Shown: positions 33,820-43,324 of the stretch, piece after piece | Layout: every line of letters starts with the position of its first letter | Position numbering within the stretch: the stretch's first letter is position 1 | From: UBA11574 sp963752565 | Lineage (GTDB): Bacteria; Desulfobacterota; Desulfobacteria; Desulfobacterales; UBA11574 | Length of the DNA stretch: 64,000 bases | Assembly: GCA_963752565.1 (NCBI GenBank) | Contig: CAVVZC010000007.1 | Coordinates: 62,001-126,000 of the forward strand | Direction of reading: 5' to 3' | The notes under the pieces: model-generated | Seen by the model: the letters and a program-made list of their open reading frames with translations, nothing else | What the model was told of the DNA's origin: nothing | Databases searched by the model: none | Program-made: the position numbers and the translations under genes

Positions 33820-33984
33820 TTATTTTAATGAAACAGGTTGGTGCAACAACTTTTTCTTGTCCGCCACCCGTCCACACTTTTTGCATACGAATTTTGGATT
33901 TCTGACAATATTTAGGTATGTATCAAATTTTTCAGAAATATCATCTTTCTTCCACTTGCACATACGTTTCTCTTTTTTTGCCAT
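33820..33984 (-). CDS. Small zinc-ribbon-like basic protein
   Basis: A 54-residue protein found by reading the minus strand. It opens MAKKEKRMCKWKKDD and carries FVCKKCGRVADKKKLL, a CxxC knuckle with a single earlier Cys, so a metal site (possibly shared between monomers) is plausible. AGAGGGAGACAAAA before the ATG is a strong ribosome site. It starts MAKK like the neighbouring tail-bearing proteins and is very basic. It lies between the Mth938-domain gene and the class III PPK2 gene. The function is unknown. Confidence 0.7.
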   Translation of the reverse strand: MAKKEKRMCKWKKDDISEKFDTYLNIVRNPKFVCKKCGRVADKKKLLHQPVSLK

Positions 33985-34303
33985 TTTTGTCTCCCTCTAT
34001 AGAAAAGGTCTATATCTTATTCTTTTGTAAAAATAACTATTTGTGAAAACATAACAGATTGGTCATCTCAGAAGAACCGCAATGTATAAAAATAATATTA
34101 AAAAAATAGACGACAAGCAAGTCTTTTTAGTTAATGTGTTGTAACGGCTAAAAGCCAGAAAATTTATATTTATATCTATGTTTACGAAACATTCGATCTG
34201 GCTCTATAATAATTTAATTTATCATTAACCCATTTTTTAACTTTATTCCTTTGAACCGTCCGCTTCCCCGATATTTGATAGATCCAGCAGATTTGCCCCC
34301 CCA
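33985..34303. other. AT-rich gap
   Basis: No gene is visible. The sequence is strongly AT-rich and likely holds the promoter of the small zinc-ribbon gene (minus strand) and the 3' end of the class III PPK2 gene. No clear terminator hairpin was recognised. Confidence 0.5.
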
Positions 34304-35107
34304 TCATTCTACTACGATCTCGCTCAAATTATCCTCCGGTTCAGGGTAAGTCAGGTTTAGGCCCTCCATTGTCTCTACCAGAAGGGTCGCTACTACCAAA
34401 TTACGATACCACTTCCTATTTGCCGGCACAATGTACCAAGGCGCCTCTTCCGTGCTCGTTTTGCTTAGCATGTCTTCGTAGGCATGCATATACTGTGTCC
34501 ATAATTTCCGTTCCTCTAAATCTCCCAGGCTGAACTTCCACTGCTTGTTCTGATTCTCCAACCGCGCTTGGAATCGCTCCTTTTGCTCCTCCCAACCAAT
34601 GTGCAGATAGAATTTCAGTATCTCTGTCCCCTCATTGGTCAACATTCGCTCAAAGTCGTTGATGTGTCCATATCGTCGTTTCCACACCTCCGCCGGTACC
34701 AGGTTATGCACTCGAACCACGAGAACGTCCTCATAGTGGCTTCGATTGAAGATCATTATTTCCCCCATGCACGGTGTTCGCCTGTGAATCCGCCACAGAT
34801 AGTCGTGGTCCAATTCCTCTTTCGACGGCGCTTTGAAACTCGAAACCTTCACACCCTGCGGATTCACTCCTTGGAAAACGTGACGTATCGTTCCATCTTT
34901 GCCGCCGGTATCCATTGCCTGGAGAACTACCAGTAATTTGTGCTTGTGCTCTGCATAGAGTAATTCCTGCAACGCCTCCAGCCGATCGTTGAGGGCTCGT
35001 AGTGTCTTTTTTGCTTCCTGCTTACCCCCGACAAACGCACTTGTGTCGTCGGGATCCCAACGGTTTAGGTCGACACGGCTTCCTGGTATAACACGATAGC
35101 GCTTCAT
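34304..35107 (-). CDS. ppk2: PPK2 class III-type polyP:nucleotide phosphotransferase
   Basis: A 267-residue PPK2 of a different subgroup from its two neighbours. Walker A is LQAMDTGGKDGTIRHVFQGV, followed by GVKVSSFKAPSKEELDHDYL, WRIHRRTPCMGEIMIFNRSH and YEDVLVVRVH. This FNRSHYED pattern and the PQGV segment mark the group that transfers phosphate to AMP and ADP (class III). There is no lysine-rich tail. Having this enzyme beside two class I PPK2s would let the cell rebuild both ADP and ATP from AMP using polyP. Confidence 0.92.
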   Translation of the reverse strand: MKRYRVIPGSRVDLNRWDPDDTSAFVGGKQEAKKTLRALNDRLEALQELLYAEHKHKLLVVLQAMDTGGKDGTIRHVFQGVNPQGVKVSSFKAPSKEELDHDYLWRIHRRTPCMGEIMIFNRSHYEDVLVVRVHNLVPAEVWKRRYGHINDFERMLTNEGTEILKFYLHIGWEEQKERFQARLENQNKQWKFSLGDLEERKLWTQYMHAYEDMLSKTSTEEAPWYIVPANRKWYRNLVVATLLVETMEGLNLTYPEPEDNLSEIVVE

Positions 35108-35341
35108 AAATTTCCTTTACCAGTACACCTGTTAATTGCAGGTAAAATTGTGTTGTGCGATATTCGTTATTTACAGATATCTTTTTTTATCATTCCTTAC
35201 TTAAATCACTTAATACACCAGTTTTACCTTCAATACAACAAAATCCGAATCCGGTCTTTTATTTGTTACTCCGGCTTAACAATTCTAAAAGGTTGCTATT
35301 TGTGAATACAAACACATATAACATCCCAATAATGTGCACAA

Positions 35342-35650
35342 ATGCACAAATTGTTTCTGATGGTGTTTTCTGTGCCCTGTGATGGTCATCAAGGCCAAAC
35401 CTCTAAGCCTGTTCTTAAGGGACCTTCACACACTGAAAATCATACCAAAAGCCTCAAGCCGGGGTTGCGGTTAACGGCTCCGGAAAAAGCCTGGCTGAAA
35501 GCACAACCGGATATTGAGCTGTGTTATACCGACGCCTTTGAGCCGGAAGTTATCGTCAACCCGGATGGAAGCCACCGGGGTATGATGGTTGATTTTTTGG
35601 GCGAATTGAACGAACGATTAAAAAATGTAAAACAAGCGTTCAACACATAA
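35342..35650 (+). pseudogene. N-terminal fragment of a solute-binding sensor protein
   Basis: A 102-codon frame. The segment LRLTAPEKAWLKAQPDIELC, then FEPEVIVNPDGSHRGMMVDF and LGELNERL, is the start of a periplasmic SBP_bac_3 sensor domain as found at the N-terminus of BvgS-like histidine kinases. It stops after about one third of that domain. The stop is 3 bases from the 3' end of the oppositely oriented gene at 35653, so the rest of the sensor has been lost. It is clearly a remnant. Confidence 0.6.
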
Positions 35651-35652
35651 AT

Positions 35653-36135
35653 TTAACTGTTGCGAATCGGGATATCGTAGGTTTTGCTGCTTAATTCGAG
35701 GCGATATCGATGTTGATCGAATTTCAATCGATGGGCCAGTTTTAACAACGCCCGGTCGATAAATTTGATCCGATCGCCGGCGTTCTCAATATACAGATTG
35801 TCGTTTTGAACGAACAGTTTCTCCGGGGCCAGCGGAATTTCGTCTTTCGTATTCAGGATCAGGCGGATCTTGTCGGAATCATCTTTTATGTTGACGTCAA
35901 AAACAAACAGAGCGGTATCCTCGTATTTGAAATAAACTTTTTCTATGGCGTGGTCGCCGTGTTTTTGAAAAAGATGATACCCATCGGCATCCCTTCGAAT
36001 CGAGGAATGAAAAAAGCCGATAATTTTTTTATGCTCAAATACACCATGTTTATTGTGCCATCGGCCGTAAGCGTCCAGCCAAAAGACGGCCTTCTCTTTG
36101 GGCACCACAACTTCTTTTTTTTCTTTTTTGTTCAC
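35653..36135 (-). CDS. Conserved hypothetical protein (DUF1285-like)
   Basis: A 160-residue soluble protein. It contains FWLDAYGRWHNKHGVFEHKK, IIGFFHSSIRRDADGYHLF, VYFKYEDTALFVFDV and KIRLILNTKDEIPLAPEKLF, the layout of a small beta-sandwich family seen in related bacteria and resembling DUF1285. The beginning is a charged linker (MNKKEKKEVVVPKEKA). The start is GTG at 36135 with AAAGG upstream. It lies 29 bases from the J-domain gene on the same strand. No function is assigned. Confidence 0.6.
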   Translation of the reverse strand: MNKKEKKEVVVPKEKAVFWLDAYGRWHNKHGVFEHKKIIGFFHSSIRRDADGYHLFQKHGDHAIEKVYFKYEDTALFVFDVNIKDDSDKIRLILNTKDEIPLAPEKLFVQNDNLYIENAGDRIKFIDRALLKLAHRLKFDQHRYRLELSSKTYDIPIRNS

Positions 36136-36164
36136 ACCCGACCTTTCTTCCTACCTTTATCCCA

Positions 36165-36614
36165 TTATTTGGGAATCAATTCCCGATAAGCTTCCTCTAT
36201 TTCCTTAAAGCGCTGTTCTGCCAGTTCTCTGAATTCATCGCCCAGATGAAGCACCTTGTCCGGGTGATATTTGTTGGCCAGTTCCCTGTAGGCCTTCTTT
36301 ATTTCTTCTTGTGATGCATCTTTTGTAACATTCAACACCGCGTAAGGATCCCTTGACGCATTCCCTTTTTGGAAACGGTTGGTCCCATGGGTGTCCTTTT
36401 GAGATGATCCTTTGCTGTATTGGGAAGAACGGCGGCTTTGATGATAAAAGTTTTGGAAATCGGATGGTTTCTGACCGAAAGTTTTAAAAACCCGCCACAG
36501 AATGAATAAAATGATGATGTCGTCGAGCCAGCCCCAGCCCATGAGAAAATCAGGAAGAATGTCATATGGACTCAAGGCATAAATCAATCCGATAATGATC
36601 AGCAGGATTTTCAT
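36165..36614 (-). CDS. Membrane-anchored J-domain protein
   Basis: A 149-residue protein with an N-terminal DUF1232/YkvA-like hydrophobic segment (LIYALSPYDILPDFLMGWG, then LDDIIILFILWRVF) and a C-terminal J domain (DPYAVLNVTKDASQEEIKKA, HPD in NKYHPDKV, and FKEIEEAYREL). The HPD tripeptide is needed to stimulate DnaK. The middle is a serine-rich linker. It would recruit Hsp70 to the membrane. It follows the MFS gene on the same strand after about 160 bases. The combination of YkvA-like and J domains occurs in other proteobacteria. Confidence 0.85.
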   Translation of the reverse strand: MKILLIIIGLIYALSPYDILPDFLMGWGWLDDIIILFILWRVFKTFGQKPSDFQNFYHQSRRSSQYSKGSSQKDTHGTNRFQKGNASRDPYAVLNVTKDASQEEIKKAYRELANKYHPDKVLHLGDEFRELAEQRFKEIEEAYRELIPK

Positions 36615-36778
36615 TCTTAAAGTTTTTACATTTTAGTGAAGCGTTTTGTTTTGAACAAGAGATTAACGACTGAGCCGTTAAAAACCGGATTATCTGAATG
36701 CGATATATTTTTCAAAAATTATAATAAAAGTATAACACAAAAAGGAAAAATTGTCAGGTTAGCTTTAACGGTTTGGGG

Positions 36779-37933
36779 TTATTTCACTCTAATTCGCTGA
36801 ACGGCAATCAGGGAAATCATGCTCAAAAATGCGCCGAAGATAAATGGAATACGGTAATCGATGATCCACAGCAATCCCCCGACAGCAGGAAGGACCACGG
36901 CGGCGATGTGATTGATGGTGAATCCCACCGCCATGCTCGGGGCGATATCCCTCGGGTCCCCCACCTTTTGAAAATAGGTGCGAATGGCAATGGCAAAATT
37001 GAAAAAAATATGGTCCAGTATATAAAGCACCGCCACAATCCATTTTGACTGTACGGTGGCATAAGCAAGAAAAATAAATATCAGGCTGAAGTACTCACAA
37101 GAAAGCACGGCCCTTTCACCGAACCGAATGATCGACCTACCAATGAGCGGACTGATAAAATAGTTGATCAGATTGTTGATGACAAATAGGATGGTAACTT
37201 CCTGAACCGAAAAATGAAACTTTTTTACCAGTAAAAAAACAGCAAATGCGATGAAAATCTGGCGTCTGGCTCCGGCCATAAAGGTGAGAAAATAAAACAG
37301 CCAGTACTTTTTGCGAAAAATCATTTTTTTTCGCTGGGGAACAATGTTTTTATCCACAGGGTTTTGAAAAAATCCCCATATCCCTGCAGCTGCAATCAGT
37401 CCTCCGATGAGCAGGTACAATTGAGTGAAATTTAGATAAGAGGCGACCAAATAGATAAAGATGCCGATTCCGATGTTCGAAGCTGCAGAAAGTGCGCGAA
37501 GTTTGCCGAATACCCATGGAGACGTGTTTTTATCAAAATATTGAAGGGTCAACGATTGATTGGTGGTTTCATAATAATGAAAGCCAAAACTCATGACCAG
37601 GGTAGTTGCCAGAAGACCGCCGAATGAAGGAAAAAGCCCGGTGGCCCCCACGCCGATTCCCAAAACCAGAATGGAAAGGGCTGACAGGCGATGCTCTTTA
37701 ATGAGCATGATGACAAACACCGCAAGCAAAGCCAAAAAACCCGGAATTTCTCTGACCGACTGAATGATCCCCACGTGATCGCCGTTCAGACCGACGACCC
37801 TTACGGCAAAATTATCGAACAACGTTCGCCATGCCTGCAGTCCTATTGTTGAACTGATGGTCAACACCATCAGATAACGGTACATGGGGTTTTGTTTGAT
37901 TTTTTTTATTTTGAGATTCAACGGCCCAATCAC
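36779..37933 (-). CDS. MFS transporter
   Basis: A 384-residue membrane protein with about twelve hydrophobic segments in the pattern of the major facilitator superfamily. The first TM is YLMVLTISSTIGLQAW. The central loop is basic (QRKKMIFRKKYW), and TM segments continue to the C-terminus (MISLIAVQRIRVK). The start is a GTG at 37933, and the ribosome site is weak, so a few codons of uncertainty remain. No motif reveals the substrate. It lies downstream of the spermidine-synthase-like gene on the same strand, 64 bases away, and may export a product of it; that is inference. Confidence 0.8.
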   Translation of the reverse strand: MIGPLNLKIKKIKQNPMYRYLMVLTISSTIGLQAWRTLFDNFAVRVVGLNGDHVGIIQSVREIPGFLALLAVFVIMLIKEHRLSALSILVLGIGVGATGLFPSFGGLLATTLVMSFGFHYYETTNQSLTLQYFDKNTSPWVFGKLRALSAASNIGIGIFIYLVASYLNFTQLYLLIGGLIAAAGIWGFFQNPVDKNIVPQRKKMIFRKKYWLFYFLTFMAGARRQIFIAFAVFLLVKKFHFSVQEVTILFVINNLINYFISPLIGRSIIRFGERAVLSCEYFSLIFIFLAYATVQSKWIVAVLYILDHIFFNFAIAIRTYFQKVGDPRDIAPSMAVGFTINHIAAVVLPAVGGLLWIIDYRIPFIFGAFLSMISLIAVQRIRVK

Positions 37934-37997
37934 AATATTTTATAATTTCTAATATTTCAAGATTGTCTGTGCAAGATTCAGGTATTATGCTTTAGTG

Positions 37998-40468
37998 TCA
38001 ATTCCTTTTGAAACAAAGTGTGATGAATGCCAGAAAGTAAGCTGAAATTGCAAAGATCATGATCACGGAAATACCCAGACCCAGGGCGATTTGTGCAGAT
38101 GCTATGGATGCCAAGACCGACGCGCATCCATTTATCGTCCAGGCGTAAGCCCGCTGGGCAGGAAGATTCAAAATATATCGCATGCCGAGGGGGAAGGGGA
38201 GACCCATTAAGAATCCCGGCGGTATGAGAAGTAACAATGGCAGGGTGTAACGCAAAAATTGGTTGAGCTGTATGACGCTATGCATAATGGAATTAAAAAA
38301 GAAGAACATACACATGAGGATCACGATAAGTGAAGCGATTGCAATGGGAAAGTTTTTAGCACTTATTCGCTGTGACCAATAGCCGCCGAATGCCGAAGAC
38401 ACAAGGAGTCCTGTAATGACGACGGTTAAACTGATCACCGGATCGCCGAAAACAAAAATGTATTCTTTTATAAAAAAGAGTTCAATGAACATAAAACCTG
38501 AACCCACTGCAAGAAAATATAGCATGTGGGGGAAGTAGAATTTTCGAGTTTCTTTTAAGGTGGTAAAAAAGGGAAGAATCAAAAGAAGGATGGATATTCC
38601 TAATGCTTCTATTAAAACAACGGAAACGACAACTTCGCCGGACATGAATAAGGAATACAACCTGCTCCCTGTCATTTTGAAAAGCGCTTTCAGTCGGGAC
38701 CACTTTAAAAACCGGTAAGGGAAGGGGCGGTTGTCCGTCTGAGGAAAGACATCCATGGGGTAGTTTTCAAAATATATTTTTTCTGTTTTTGACCGGTACG
38801 CTTCTGCAAGACGGTTGATTTCGATATAGTGAAACGGGGCATCGAAAATATTAAAGCGGTTGACATTTTTCTTTAATAATTTCGGAAGGTAAACAATATC
38901 AAAATTTAGGTTTCGCGAAACGTCTTGAAGCACGGTGGTATCGTTAAAGGGTTGTACAGATACGATCATGGTAAAGGTGTTCCAGTTACGCAGAACGGCG
39001 ATGTGTTTTTCAGGGTTTTTGATTTCAAGGGATCTCAAGCTTTCATATGCAGTGGCCCAGAGGCGAATCGCATCTGACGGTGGCAGCAAAAGTAAACGCG
39101 AGACAATGAGAACACCGTTATTAGAAAGATGTTGAAAATATTGTGTAAAACTTTCAATGGTAAAAAAATAATCCTGGGTCAGAGCCGCTGACCCAGGGAG
39201 AGAGGTTCCCCAGTTTTCTATGTGTATGATGTCGTATCTCCGGTTAGATCGAGCTAAAAATGTTCTTGGATTTTGATTGATTACCGGAAGTTTATAGTGC
39301 TGTTGAACACGATTTGCGATCCGAGGTTGTTGCTCGACTATGGTGATGTTGTCTGCACCCGATGCTAACGCGCATGGAATGGCTGATCCGCCGCCATGCT
39401 GAATCACAAGAATGTGTTTTGGATGCACCGAAAGAAGGTATCCGGTGTATGAGAGCGTGAATTTGGAGAATTGTGCGTCGTTTTTGGATTTTAATTGATA
39501 AAGGAATAAAGGGTTGTCTCCATCTTTGAACGTGGACGTCTGGTCGGGAAGCATGCCTTTGTATTTTAGGCTTAGTCCCGGTGCAAATCGGAGGTGAGGG
39601 CTTTCAATGTCCTCGAATCTGCCGCGTATACTGTTTGTGGTTTCGGTGATTCGGGTGTTGGGAAACAGTAGGGTCTGACTGAGCTTCTTGTATGGGGAGG
39701 GTTTCACTTGGACAATGGTGTTGCCGCCTTTAACAATCAGTAGGCCAGCAATGATAACGATGCAAAGGCTGACGAACCGAAAGTATCTTTTTTTTGGGTG
39801 AAGAATTCTTCTTGTCAGAATACGCTCTTGGTTTTGACTTGAGTGCTTTAAAAAAATCACTGCCAAAGGAATGAGTGCTGAAAGAATGATAAGTTTTCCT
39901 TCACAGATAAAAGGGAGAAGCATAACCGGAATGATGGCTCCGGATGCCGAACCTGCCATACTCGCGAAATACACGAAACCGGTTTTTTCGGGCATAAAAG
40001 CATAGGCAATGGACACAACAAGGCCGGTGAAAAAAAAGGCAGCGCCAGAAGAAGATACGCTGTTAAAAGATAAAGGGCTTGGATAGGTTCTAAAGGCAGC
40101 CTAAAATAATCCAAAGGAATTCGATTCAAAACAATAAATGAAATGATGGCGGAAAGGGTAAAAAGGATGGTGAAAACATGGATGTTTTCAAAGGAGGAAA
40201 GATGTTTTTCCCAGCCTTTTTTGCGGGTATCGATGATATTTAAAAATGTGCCGCCGGCAGCAAATCCAAAAAGCGTGATACTGATGACCATGAAAGACAG
40301 ATGGTTCCACTGGCTGATGGAAAAAACCCTGACAAGGAGTATTTCAAAAGACAGGGCTGAAAGCGATAATAGAAATACCGCGGCGAGTATCATGAAGTTT
40401 ATTTTTCCTTGAAAAACCTGGTCCTTTGGGTCAGGATTCTTTACTTGTAGAAATTCCGAAACGTTCAA
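37998..40468 (-). pseudogene. Membrane spermidine-synthase-like protein, split by frameshift in an 8-T run
   Basis: The first frame starts with TTG at 40468 and encodes a membrane half (ILAAVFLLSLSALSFEILLV, LYLLTAYLLLALPFF). It then runs out of frame at the coding-strand run CCTTTTTTTTCACC (plus strand near 40030). The second frame picks up FTGLVVSIAYAFMPEKTGF and continues to 37998. It has the Rossmann methyltransferase-like fold of spermidine synthases (HILVIQHGGGSAIPCALASG, ITIVEQQPR, YDIIHIENW) and more TM segments at the C-terminus. One additional T would restore a single protein of about 823 residues. This may be a sequencing error in the homopolymer or a real or phase-variable lesion. 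The TTG start overlaps the stop of pcm by four bases. Confidence 0.75.
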
Positions 40469-41187
40469 TTATGGTCAAGGGCATACCCAGTCATGGGCAC
40501 AAACAGAACACCGGTAATTTGTTTAACAGTATAGTCTTCACCGTGTTTTGTTACAAGGCTCAGGTTTTGATAGCTGAATGGGTTCCCAAGGGGGAGAATG
40601 AGTCGCCCACCGTCTTTGAGCTGCTTTAACAAAGGCGGCGGGATGTGGTCGATGGCAGCGGTGATCATGATGCAGTCAAAAGGCGCTGCTTCGGGCCAAC
40701 CAAAATAACCGTCTGAATGACGGGTCTTAATGTTCGTGAAACCCAATGTGAGAAGGATCTGATTTGCTTTTGTATAAAGTTTTTCCTTGATTTCAATCGT
40801 GTAAACTTTTTGGGTGACATTTGCGAGAATAGCGGCTTGATAGCCGGAGCCGGTTCCGATTTCAAGGACGCTTTCAGGGCCTTTGAGTTTAAGGCTTTCG
40901 GTCATAAGTGCCACAATGTAAGGCTGAGAAATCGTCTGGCCTTCGCCGATGGGTAGAGGATGATCTGCATAGGCCCGGGAAGCAAGTTCTTTTGGGACGA
41001 AGCCGTGCCGAAGAACTTCGGACATGGCCTTCAGAACTTTTTTATCGGATATCCCCCGTAGACGGATCTGTGATAGAACCATCTTATCCCTTGCCTGCCG
41101 GTATTTGGGATTGTCTTGTCGGACCTGGCCCATGAGAAATGACGGGAATACCGTAATAATAAGAAGGGCAAGGAGATGTTTTTTCAT
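40465..41187 (-). CDS. pcm: Secreted protein-L-isoaspartate O-methyltransferase
   Basis: A 240-residue PIMT that would repair isoaspartyl residues by SAM-dependent methylation. The core is complete: GISDKKVLKAMSEVLRHGFV, DHPLPIGEGQTISQPYIVA, motif I VLEIGTGSGYQAAILA, and ILPLGNPFSYQ with VPMTGY at the end. Residues 1-20 (KKHLLALLIITVFPSFLMG) form a signal peptide, so it is exported, unlike the cytoplasmic enzyme of E. coli. It overlaps the spermidine-synthase-like gene by four bases (TTGA), so the two are translationally coupled. The start is ATG at 41187. Confidence 0.92.
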   Translation of the reverse strand: MKKHLLALLIITVFPSFLMGQVRQDNPKYRQARDKMVLSQIRLRGISDKKVLKAMSEVLRHGFVPKELASRAYADHPLPIGEGQTISQPYIVALMTESLKLKGPESVLEIGTGSGYQAAILANVTQKVYTIEIKEKLYTKANQILLTLGFTNIKTRHSDGYFGWPEAAPFDCIMITAAIDHIPPPLLKQLKDGGRLILPLGNPFSYQNLSLVTKHGEDYTVKQITGVLFVPMTGYALDHN

Positions 41188-41239
41188 GGCAGCTTCTTTC
41201 GCGGTTCAAACCATCGAACAGGAACCTTTGAAACAGCTT

Positions 41240-41335
41240 CTAAAAAGGGTAAAGAACTCTGTAGATAAAGACACCTATAATGACAATCGCCAACACGATG
41301 GTGAAAATCATCTGTTCGGTATCGAATCTTTTCAT
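41240..41335 (-). CDS. Tiny single-TM protein
   Basis: A 31-residue frame: MKRFDTEQMIFTIVLAIVII then GVFIYRVLYPF. It has a charged start and one membrane helix. An in-frame ATG lies two codons upstream. No strong ribosome site was found. It lies 52 bases upstream of pcm on the same strand and could be a leader or a small membrane protein. The short length keeps confidence low. Confidence 0.4.
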   Translation of the reverse strand: MKRFDTEQMIFTIVLAIVIIGVFIYRVLYPF

Positions 41336-41358
41336 GAGCATTTGAGTTGTAGTATTTG

Positions 41359-41416
41359 GTTCTTCTCCAGATTAGTTGGAAAATAGGATTCGAGGATTCA
41401 AGGGGTCAAGTGATTG
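41359..41416 (+). repeat. Dispersed repeat R1, copy 5
   Basis: Reads TTGGTTCTTCTCCAGATTAG, TTGGAAAATAGGATTCGAGG and ATTCAAGGGGTCAAG. It matches the extended copy 1 at 1982-2050 in both the leading TGGTTCTTCTCC word and the GGATTCAAGG part. The rest of the gap to 41693 has no gene but includes GGCGGGCATTTTGACGGGGA. Confidence 0.6.
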
Positions 41417-41693
41417 TAAACGCTTTGATTCAGATGACGTTAACATTGGAGTTTTTTCTGCCCTTATTCCTCGATCTTTTCAAAAATATGTTCTTTTAAA
41501 AAAGTGACTCCAAGCAACAAGGTATCATCTTTATTTGTTTGTTTTTAAAGCTTTTTCACTCGAACCTTGCCTGTCCCGGCGGGCATTTTGACGGGGAACC
41601 TTGGCCCTTGGCCCCTTATCAATCGACCAACTCTTTGGGAGATGATTTTAATATTTTTACCCACACTCGACGTGTTATTTATCCAACGGGGGA

Positions 41694-42914
41694 TTAATCT
41701 TCTTTATCCAACCCAAATGCGGTATGCAGAACACGAACTGCGAGCTCGGTATACTTTTCTTCGATGATACAGGAAATTCTGATTTCCGATGTGCTGATCA
41801 TCATGATGTTTATGTTTTCTCTGGCCAGTGTATTAAACATCATTGATGCTACGCCCGAGTGGTTTTTCATTCCGACGCCCACAACAGAAACCTTGGCGAT
41901 GTTTTTATCACCCAGAACATCTTCTGCGCCGATTTCTTTTGCCAATTTCTGTTCGATTTTCATGGCGGTTGAAAATTGTGCTTTTGGAACCGTAAACGTA
42001 AGATCCGTTTGACCTTCGGCGCGCGTATTTTGAATGATCATATCCACAACGATACCCGCTTCAGCAATGGGCGCAAAAATATTGGCAGCAATTCCAGGTC
42101 GGTCCTGAACCTTTCTAAGGGTGATACGGGCTTGATCTTTGTCATGTGTCACTGCAGAAACAACAAGACTTTCCATGCCGGCGTCTTCACTAACAACCAT
42201 GGTTCCCTCCTCTTCGCTAAAAGACGATCTAACATGTATGGGGACATTATATTTTTTTGCAAATCCAACTGAACGGATCTGTAAAACCTTGGCACCGAGG
42301 CTGGCCATATTGAGCATTTCGTCATATGAAATTCTATCAATCTTTTTCGCTTTATCGCAGATATTGGGGTCAGCGCTATAGATACCGTCCACATCGGTGT
42401 ATATCTCGCAGATATCCGCCTTGAGAACTGAGGCGATGGCCACGGCAGATGTATCCGATCCCCCCCTTCCGAGAGTGGTAATGTTGCCGCTGACATCACA
42501 TCCCTGAAATCCGGCCACAACAACGATATTCCGCTTTTCGATAAGCTTCATGATATATTCGGCACCAATTTCGATGATCCGTGCATCACCGAAAGTACAG
42601 TCCGTAACCACTCTGGCCTGATGACCGAGCATGGACAACGCAGAATAATTCATTTTTTTTAATGTCATGGCTAAAAGCGCAGCCGTCGTTTGTTCACCTG
42701 TTGCAAGAAGAACGTCGAGTTCACGTTTGTCAGGTGATTCTGTCAACTGGTTTGCCATATCGATTAACCCGTCCGTGACCCCGGCCATGGCGGATAAAAT
42801 GACAACGACATCATTACCCTGGTCAAATGTCTTGGCAACCCGTTTTGCCACATTGTTAATCCGTTCAAGATCGGCCACCGAAGTGCCGCCATATTTTTGT
42901 ACGATTAAGCCCAT
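41694..42914 (-). CDS. lysC: Aspartate kinase
   Basis: A 406-residue monofunctional aspartate kinase, first enzyme of the lysine, threonine and methionine branch. The kinase domain has IVQKYGGTSVAD at the start, ILSAMAGVTD, GRGGSDTSAVAIAS and EIYTDVDGIYSADP. Two ACT domains (from about 265 onward: ARITLRKVQDRPGIAANIF and later VSVVGVGMKNHSGVASMMF) provide feedback control by lysine and/or threonine. The length and the tail INIMMISTSEIRISCII match the beta/alpha type of bacteria. It is the last gene of the phoH-to-lysC series, 410 bases from tsaE. Confidence 0.96.
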   Translation of the reverse strand: MGLIVQKYGGTSVADLERINNVAKRVAKTFDQGNDVVVILSAMAGVTDGLIDMANQLTESPDKRELDVLLATGEQTTAALLAMTLKKMNYSALSMLGHQARVVTDCTFGDARIIEIGAEYIMKLIEKRNIVVVAGFQGCDVSGNITTLGRGGSDTSAVAIASVLKADICEIYTDVDGIYSADPNICDKAKKIDRISYDEMLNMASLGAKVLQIRSVGFAKKYNVPIHVRSSFSEEEGTMVVSEDAGMESLVVSAVTHDKDQARITLRKVQDRPGIAANIFAPIAEAGIVVDMIIQNTRAEGQTDLTFTVPKAQFSTAMKIEQKLAKEIGAEDVLGDKNIAKVSVVGVGMKNHSGVASMMFNTLARENINIMMISTSEIRISCIIEEKYTELAVRVLHTAFGLDKED

Positions 42915-43324
42915 ATTATAACTTCCTGAAATAAAATTAAGATGTCAAATTTTTCCAATTTCCAAGGTCCGCTAACCACTAGCTGCATACCCTCGGCAAG
43001 TCACTGCTAAGTCATTGATATGACGAAGCCACTCCGTCAACCCGCCTGCCATGCAAGTCACGAGCGGGCAGGTGTCGTTATACGAGGAAGTACCCCCATG
43101 AACACGTACAAAAATGTCGAGTATGATGTGACCTTTTTAGTATACCCCTCACGAATTTCCATCAAACCAAGAAAAAATCAAAAATATTATAAGTGACGAC
43201 ATTAAGTCAAGCAAAACAACTTGAAACGAATGCCTTTGGCCATAGGCTTATTCTTTTCATACAGCTTCACACCCTATGCCCCGCACCACAAGCGGCATCT
43301 AGCGACAGGCGGGATTTCGCAAGC
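42915..43324. other. Gap between lysC and tsaE
   Basis: No gene is visible. GC-rich repeated words occur (CCCGCCTGCCATGCAAGTCA near 43038 and GCGGCATCTAGCGACAGGCG near 43294). AAAAATGTCGAGTATGAT at 43112 recurs almost exactly in the gap 49202-49341. They look like remnants of small dispersed elements. The region probably holds a separate promoter for lysC. Confidence 0.45.
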
